DNA of 9,251 bases, taken from the NCBI GenBank assembly GCA_007119005.1, contig SKQM01000120.1, forward strand, positions 1 through 9,251. Direction: 5' to 3'. Position numbers and translations under genes: made by a program. Under the pieces are notes generated by a model. It had not been told where the DNA came from and ran no database searches. It saw nothing but the letters and a program-made list of their open reading frames with translations. The DNA comes from Thioalkalivibrio sp. (lineage in GTDB: Bacteria > Pseudomonadota > Gammaproteobacteria > Ectothiorhodospirales > Ectothiorhodospiraceae). Shown here piece by piece: positions 4,874 to 9,251 of the stretch (the first letter of the stretch is position 1; each line of letters starts with the position of its first letter).

Positions 4874-5638
4874 TTACTGACGCTCTTCCATCATCTTCAT
4901 CATGGCTTCGCGCTGCCGCTCCATTTCGGCCATGTACGCCTCGCGGCCTGCCTCCATCGCCTTCATGCGTGCTTCACGCATCTCTTCCATCTCGGCGATC
5001 TGCTGCTGCCGCTGGGCCTCCATTTCCTTCATCCGCTCCTCGCGCTCGGCCATCGCTTGCCGGACGTCTTCCGGAAGTTCCGCCATGAACGCTTCGCGAG
5101 CGGCTTCCACCGCCTTCATGTGCGCCTCGCGCATGGCTTCCATTTCCTTCATCCGCTCCTCGCGCTCGGCAGCCATCTGCTGCATGCGCTCTTCGCGCTC
5201 GGCGGCCATCTGCTGCATGCGCTCCACGCGCTCGGCCATGAGTTGCTTCATCTCCTCGGTCATCTCGGGCATCTCGCCCGCGTAACCCTCACGAGCCCAC
5301 GGGAGATCCCCGAAATCCGGCATTGCAGGCGCCGCAAAGTCCGGTCGCGCCGGCATGCCCCGGAACTCGGGACGCGGCGGCATGCCGCGGAAATCCGGGC
5401 GCGGCGGCATCTGCGGAGCGGACCACTCAGGACGGGGGCCATACCCGAAGTCCGGACGGCCGTAGGGCGCCTGCATGCCTGGCGGCATCGGACGCTCACC
5501 GTAACCGTAGGCGAGTGGCCCATACGCAAACTCCTGCGCACCATAGGCTGCATCTTCGGCCTGTACGGCACCGGCAAACGCGAGGGTGGTCGCCACGGCC
5601 AGGGCCGTCAGGGAAAACTTGGTCACTTCGTGCTTCAT
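4874..5638 (-). CDS. Exported Met/Glu/Arg-rich protein with 11-residue helical repeats (SgpD-like candidate)
   Basis: The 254-residue product has a Sec signal peptide with an AVQA site before E28. Residues 28-121 are rich in Pro, Gly, Tyr, Met and Arg, including three tandem nine-residue units (MPPRPDFRG and variants, residues 77-103). Residues 122-254 are almost entirely Met, Glu, Ala, Arg, Gln and Lys and form long helices built from 11-residue repeats. There is no cysteine. A coiled-coil type of sulfur globule-associated protein (SgpD) has been reported in Allochromatium vinosum; I recall this only in outline and cannot align the two. The ATG at 5638 follows a GAGGAG by eight bases; the frame also runs upstream as a false extension within the RND gene's DNA. 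It lies only 40 bp after the RND stop, so the two are probably co-transcribed. Confidence 0.8.
   Translation of the reverse strand: MKHEVTKFSLTALAVATTLAFAGAVQAEDAAYGAQEFAYGPLAYGYGERPMPPGMQAPYGRPDFGYGPRPEWSAPQMPPRPDFRGMPPRPEFRGMPARPDFAAPAMPDFGDLPWAREGYAGEMPEMTEEMKQLMAERVERMQQMAAEREERMQQMAAEREERMKEMEAMREAHMKAVEAAREAFMAELPEDVRQAMAEREERMKEMEAQRQQQIAEMEEMREARMKAMEAGREAYMAEMERQREAMMKMMEERQ
4877..5233. repeat. Internal 33-bp repeats coding hendecad units
   Basis: Ten 11-codon units cover residues 136-252, with one seven-residue insert (191-197) after the only proline-broken unit. The consensus is xREExMxxMEA: Arg at position 2 in all ten units, Met at position 6 in nine, and Met, Val or Leu at position 9. 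At DNA level a 32-bp stretch is identical at 5019-5050 and 5139-5170, 120 bp apart, which points to duplication of a 40-residue block. Confidence 0.88.
5330..5410. repeat. Three 27-bp units coding MPPRPDFRG
   Basis: The units encode MPPRPDFRG, MPPRPEFRG and MPARPDFAA in a row, directly before the acidic hinge that leads into the helical repeats. The alternating Pro/Arg and aromatic residues suggest an unstructured, sticky segment rather than a folded domain. Confidence 0.8.
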
Positions 5639-5646
5639 GGGATCGT

Positions 5647-5652
5647 CTCCTC
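5647..5652 (-). promoter_or_regulatory. Shine-Dalgarno that fixes the start of the hendecad-repeat gene
   Basis: GAGGAG on the minus strand, eight bases before the ATG at 5638. It separates the true start, followed by a signal peptide, from the long false extension upstream in the same frame, which is antisense-frame noise of the RND gene region. Confidence 0.7.
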
Positions 5653-5678
5653 GTTCAGAGTCGTAGTGGATGGATTCT

Positions 5679-8600
5679 TCAAGATAAACGGATACCGCGA
5701 CGGCGCCGCACGTTGGCAGACGGCGTGCCTTGGGCGGGCTTCTCGGCCTTGCCGGCATCGGTCTCGGGTGTCTTCCCTGTGGCACCGGTGGCTTTCGGCG
5801 GCGCCTTGTGTGGAGTGGCCGACCCTGCGTCCTTGCCTTCCTTCTCCACTTTCTCGCGCTGAACCTTGCTCGACGGCTCGGGCGCCTCTTTGCCTGTTCC
5901 CACCTTGCCGGCCCCGGCTTTGGCCGGCACCGGTTTCCCTTCGCTCGCACGCGTAGCGGCCGGTGGTGCTTTAGCCCCGCCCGTACCTCCGGGGTCGGAT
6001 GCCGAAGGCCTGGCGTCCGGGGCTGCCTCGGCGACGGGCGCCGCATCCGGCCGGGTCTCGCGCTCGGCCGCGGCTGGCTGCGGCGGCTGCACTTTCGCTG
6101 CCTGTGCGACATTCCCCGCAGAAGGCTGCGCGGGCGGTACCGCAGGTGTCTGCTCCTGGCGGCCCGCAGGCCGTTCGGTATCCGGGGCTCGACTGGCAGC
6201 CTCCCGGCGGTCCCCTGACCCCGACACGTCACTCGTCGAGGGACCGGGTCTGCCGCCGCCCGGTGCCGGAGGCCCACCTTCCGGGCCCGCCCCGGGTCCT
6301 GCACTACCCCCCGTTCCCGGACCACTCGGGGGCCCACCGTTCGACCCGCCGCTCGCGAGGCGCAGGATCAGGCGTGCAATCGCGCGCAGGGACTGCATCA
6401 CACCCTCGACGAAACTCTGGCCGAGCGACTTCAGGTACAGCCAGAGGAAGCCGAGAATCTTCAGCACCGGCCCGCCCGAGGGCTCGGTCATCGTGCGGCG
6501 CGGCGCGGCTTCGTGCTCGTGAGGTGCCTCGCCCGACTCGCCGGGACCCATCGCCGCGAGGGTGCCACCGTTGCCGTTGCCTGGCCCATGACCGCCACCG
6601 GCGGCATCCGCCTCGAGAATCTTGCGGGCACTGATCGCGCCGAGCGGAATCACCAGCAGCGTCAGCAGGGTGGCGACGATGGTCCCGAACATCAGGGAAA
6701 TGGCCATGCCCTGGAAGATCGGGTCGAACAGGATCACGCTGGAACCCGCGAGAAGCGCAAAGGCGGTGATCAGGATCGGGCGCGTTCGCGCCTGACAGGC
6801 ATTGATCATGGCCTCCATCACGTCCTGCCCGTCAGCCACCGCATGCCGTGCAAAATCCACCAGCAGGATCGAATTTCGAACGATGATGCCGGCCAATGCG
6901 ATGAATCCGATCATGGAGGTTGCGGTGAACTCCGCCCCCAGGAGCCAGTGGCCCGGGATGATTCCGATCAGGGTCAGCGGTATCGGCGCCATCACGATCG
7001 CCGGCAGCACGAAGTTTCCGAACTCCCAGACCACCAGCATGTAGATCAGCACCAGCGCGATCGCGAACGCGATCCCCATGTCCCGGAAAGTCTCGTAGGT
7101 CACCGTCCACTCACCGGCCCACTCGAAAGCCACCGAGCCGTCATTCGGCGGCGGCCCCACCCAGTGCGACCGAAGCTCGCCACCACCGGGCAGACGATAG
7201 TCTTCCAGTTGCTGCTCGACCTCGAGCATGCCGTAGATCGGCGCCGCGAGACGACCGACGGTTTCCGCGGTCACGTACTCGACTGGCCGCAGGTTCTTGT
7301 GGAAGATGGGCTCGTCCTGGGGCACGCGCACGAAATCGCCCAGCTCGGACAACGGCACCGACCCCCCGGCCATGGTCGGAACCGGAAGCAGGAGCAGGCG
7401 CTGGATGTCCGACCGCACGTTCATCGGAAGGCGCATCTGGATCAGGTGCGGCTCCACCAGCGAACGCGCCTTCACGTCACCGAGGATCTGTCCCCCAACC
7501 GCGGCCTCGAGGGTGCGGTTGATCGCGTCCACCGTGACGCCCCGCCGCAGGGCCTTGTCGCGCTCCACGTTGAAGTGCCAGACGTGATGCGGAGCCTGAA
7601 GAAAACTGTCGACGTCGTCGAGATGCGGAGCGTTTTTGAACATGCGCTCCATGTCGAGCGCGACCTGGCGGCGGACGTTTGCATCGGGGCCGTAGATCTC
7701 GGCAACCACGGACTGGAGCACCGGTGGTCCGGGCGGCATTTCCACAACCTGGATCCGCGCTCCGGCAGCGTGCGCGACCGGCGCGAGGAGTTCGCGCGCC
7801 TCGACCGCAATCTGGTGGCTGGTCCGGCGCCGGTCACCCTTGTCGAGCAACTGGACCTGAATGTCGGCCTGCCATGGCTGCTGCCGAAGATAGTAGTGGC
7901 GCACGAGTCCGTTGAAGTTGAACGGGGAGGCCGTTCCCACATAGGCCTGTACCGCAGTCACCTCCGGCAATTCGCGGAGGATCAACGCGAGTTCATGGGT
8001 CAGGGTCGCGGTCTGCGGGAGCGCCGTGCCCTCCGGGAAGTTGATCACGACGTTGAACTCTGGCTTGTTGTCCAGAGGGAGCATCTTCACCGACACGTCC
8101 TTGGTGAAGAACAGCATCACGGTCAGGAAGAAGACCACGACGATGCCGATCAGGAACGACCAGCCGTAGGTGCGGTTGTTCACGAGACCCGGAATCGCCT
8201 TCGCGAAGAACCGGCCCATCATCTCGTTCTGCTTGTGCTCCTTCGCCTCGGCCCGCTCCAGGTAGTCCATGCTCGGACGCAGGCGCCAGGCCAGCCAGGG
8301 AGTGAACAGGAAGGCCGCGACCAGCGAGAACAGCATCGCGACCGAACCGAGCGCCGGGATGGGCTGCATGTAGGGACCCATCATGCCGGTCACGAACCCC
8401 ATCGGCAGCAGCGCCGCGATGACGGTGAAAGTCGCGAGGATGGTGGGGTTGCCGACCTCGGCAACGGCGTCGACCGTCGTCTCGGTGTCCACGCCACGCT
8501 TCATCAGCCAGCGCCGGTAGATGTTCTCGACCACGACGATTGCGTCGTCCACCAGGATGCCGATGGCAAAGATCAGCGCGAACAGACTCACGCGGTCGAT

Positions 8601-9251
8601 CGTGTAGCCCATCAGCCAGGCACTGAAGATGGTGAACAGCAGCACCACCGGGATCACGATCAGCACCACCAGGGCGGCGCGCATGCCGAGGAAAATGAAC
8701 ACCAGCACGGTCACCGCGGCGGTCGCGATGAAGAGCTTGAACATCAGCTCGTTCACCTTGGCGTTCGCCGTCTCGCCGTAGTTGCGGGTGACCGAAACCT
8801 GAACATTGTCGGGAATCACCTGACCCTTCAGCTGCTCCAGCCGCTGCAGGATGCCGTTCGCAACCGCGACACCGTTGCTGCCTTCCTTTTTCGCGATCGC
8901 GATCGTTACGGCAGCCGCGCCCACGGGTGACTGCTCGGCGTGATCGCCGGCCACGCCGGTGTAGTAGCGGACGAAGCGCTCGACCTCGCTGGGACCGTAA
9001 ATGACCTCTGCGACGTCGCGAATATAGACTGGCCTTCCTGCCTCGACCGTGACCAGCAGCCGCCCGATGTCGTCGGCGTCCCGCAGGAACGCACCGGTGA
9101 AGATGGGGGTATGGTTCGGGCCGATCTCGATGGCACCGGCCGTGCGCTCGGCATTCGCTGCCTGCACCGCGCCGGCGATCTGGTCCATGCTCACGTTCAG
9201 ACCCGTGAGACGCTCGGGCAGAACCTCGATCCGGACTTTTTCCTGGCGGCC
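5679..9251 (-). CDS. RND-superfamily proton-driven permease with long C-terminal extension, 5' end beyond the window
   Basis: The frame is open from the right edge to the TGA at 5679, giving 1190 residues. Compared with AcrB about 190 N-terminal residues are missing. The visible order is: porter domain, TM2-TM6, second periplasmic porter/docking region, TM8-TM12, then an extra C-terminal part. The TM4 motif GILVDDAIVVVENI (about 8521-8565) carries the Asp pair needed for proton transfer. In TM10 the motif IIVRNSILLVDF (about 6850-6890) has Arg where AcrB has Lys940. RND pumps work as inner-membrane trimers with a fusion protein and an outer-membrane channel; those partners may lie beyond 9251. 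After TM12 (ending near 6630) come about 315 unusual residues: a Gly-rich linker, an amphipathic helical stretch (6354-6467) and a Pro/Ala/Gly/Lys-rich tail ending in RRRRGIRLS. Substrate unknown. Confidence 0.93.
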   Translation of the reverse strand, partial: GRQEKVRIEVLPERLTGLNVSMDQIAGAVQAANAERTAGAIEIGPNHTPIFTGAFLRDADDIGRLLVTVEAGRPVYIRDVAEVIYGPSEVERFVRYYTGVAGDHAEQSPVGAAAVTIAIAKKEGSNGVAVANGILQRLEQLKGQVIPDNVQVSVTRNYGETANAKVNELMFKLFIATAAVTVLVFIFLGMRAALVVLIVIPVVLLFTIFSAWLMGYTIDRVSLFALIFAIGILVDDAIVVVENIYRRWLMKRGVDTETTVDAVAEVGNPTILATFTVIAALLPMGFVTGMMGPYMQPIPALGSVAMLFSLVAAFLFTPWLAWRLRPSMDYLERAEAKEHKQNEMMGRFFAKAIPGLVNNRTYGWSFLIGIVVVFFLTVMLFFTKDVSVKMLPLDNKPEFNVVINFPEGTALPQTATLTHELALILRELPEVTAVQAYVGTASPFNFNGLVRHYYLRQQPWQADIQVQLLDKGDRRRTSHQIAVEARELLAPVAHAAGARIQVVEMPPGPPVLQSVVAEIYGPDANVRRQVALDMERMFKNAPHLDDVDSFLQAPHHVWHFNVERDKALRRGVTVDAINRTLEAAVGGQILGDVKARSLVEPHLIQMRLPMNVRSDIQRLLLLPVPTMAGGSVPLSELGDFVRVPQDEPIFHKNLRPVEYVTAETVGRLAAPIYGMLEVEQQLEDYRLPGGGELRSHWVGPPPNDGSVAFEWAGEWTVTYETFRDMGIAFAIALVLIYMLVVWEFGNFVLPAIVMAPIPLTLIGIIPGHWLLGAEFTATSMIGFIALAGIIVRNSILLVDFARHAVADGQDVMEAMINACQARTRPILITAFALLAGSSVILFDPIFQGMAISLMFGTIVATLLTLLVIPLGAISARKILEADAAGGGHGPGNGNGGTLAAMGPGESGEAPHEHEAAPRRTMTEPSGGPVLKILGFLWLYLKSLGQSFVEGVMQSLRAIARLILRLASGGSNGGPPSGPGTGGSAGPGAGPEGGPPAPGGGRPGPSTSDVSGSGDRREAASRAPDTERPAGRQEQTPAVPPAQPSAGNVAQAAKVQPPQPAAAERETRPDAAPVAEAAPDARPSASDPGGTGGAKAPPAATRASEGKPVPAKAGAGKVGTGKEAPEPSSKVQREKVEKEGKDAGSATPHKAPPKATGATGKTPETDAGKAEKPAQGTPSANVRRRRGIRLS

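Noticed and set aside
1..5638. Magnetosome-type or partition locus as explanation of ParA, TPR and dynamin
   Set aside because: No recognisable mam gene such as an actin-like or cation-diffusion protein is present, and no ParB, replication protein or parS repeat. Genes beyond the window could still change this.
5639..6337. Upstream extension of the hendecad-repeat gene to 487 codons
   Set aside because: The extra residues overlap the RND gene in another frame and are Arg/Pro-rich noise; the ATG at 5638 has a GAGGAG and a signal peptide.
6513..8930. Plus-strand open frame of 805 codons opposite the RND gene
   Set aside because: It is the antisense shadow of a G+C-rich coding region. The translation is rich in His, Arg, Asp and Gln with no domain, and the minus strand clearly encodes RND transmembrane segments.

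Overview
The window is a G+C-rich bacterial segment. All nine genes I can support lie on the minus strand, so transcription runs from high to low coordinates. No RNA gene, insertion sequence, integrase, CRISPR array or replication origin is visible. The proteins suggest a sulfur-oxidising gammaproteobacterium, of the Ectothiorhodospiraceae/Chromatiaceae or Thioalkalivibrio kind. The basis is a small exported Gly/Tyr/Pro-rich protein that looks like a sulfur globule envelope protein (Sgp), next to two more low-complexity exported proteins. This placement is an inference from protein style, not from a marker gene.

In transcription order: (1) an RND-family permease that enters from the right edge and carries an unusual C-terminal extension of about 315 residues (9251-5679); (2) an exported Met/Glu/Arg-rich protein built from 11-residue helical repeats (5638-4874); (3) an exported Gly/Pro/Leu/Tyr-rich protein of unknown family (4749-4222); (4) the 112-residue Sgp-like protein (4133-3795); (5) a short orphan ParA ATPase (3724-3089); (6) a membrane-anchored protein with a PVTEPx repeat linker and a TPR (3029-2373); (7) a membrane-anchored DUF302 protein (2263-1625); (8) a single-pass Met-rich coiled-coil protein that overlaps it by 4 bp (1628-1092); (9) a dynamin-like GTPase cut by the left edge (1056-1). 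Most gaps are under 130 bp, which suggests one or a few operons. Hairpins follow the Sgp-like gene and cover the end of parA, and could set different expression levels along the transcript.

Working hypothesis: the locus encodes a module that makes, coats, positions or remodels a compartment, most likely sulfur globules. Three exported proteins without cysteine in their mature parts would form the coat. ParA would act from the cytoplasm, the two single-pass proteins would link across the inner membrane, and the dynamin-like GTPase would shape that membrane. The families are readable from sequence. The joint role is inference. I do not know of a described system with this set of genes.
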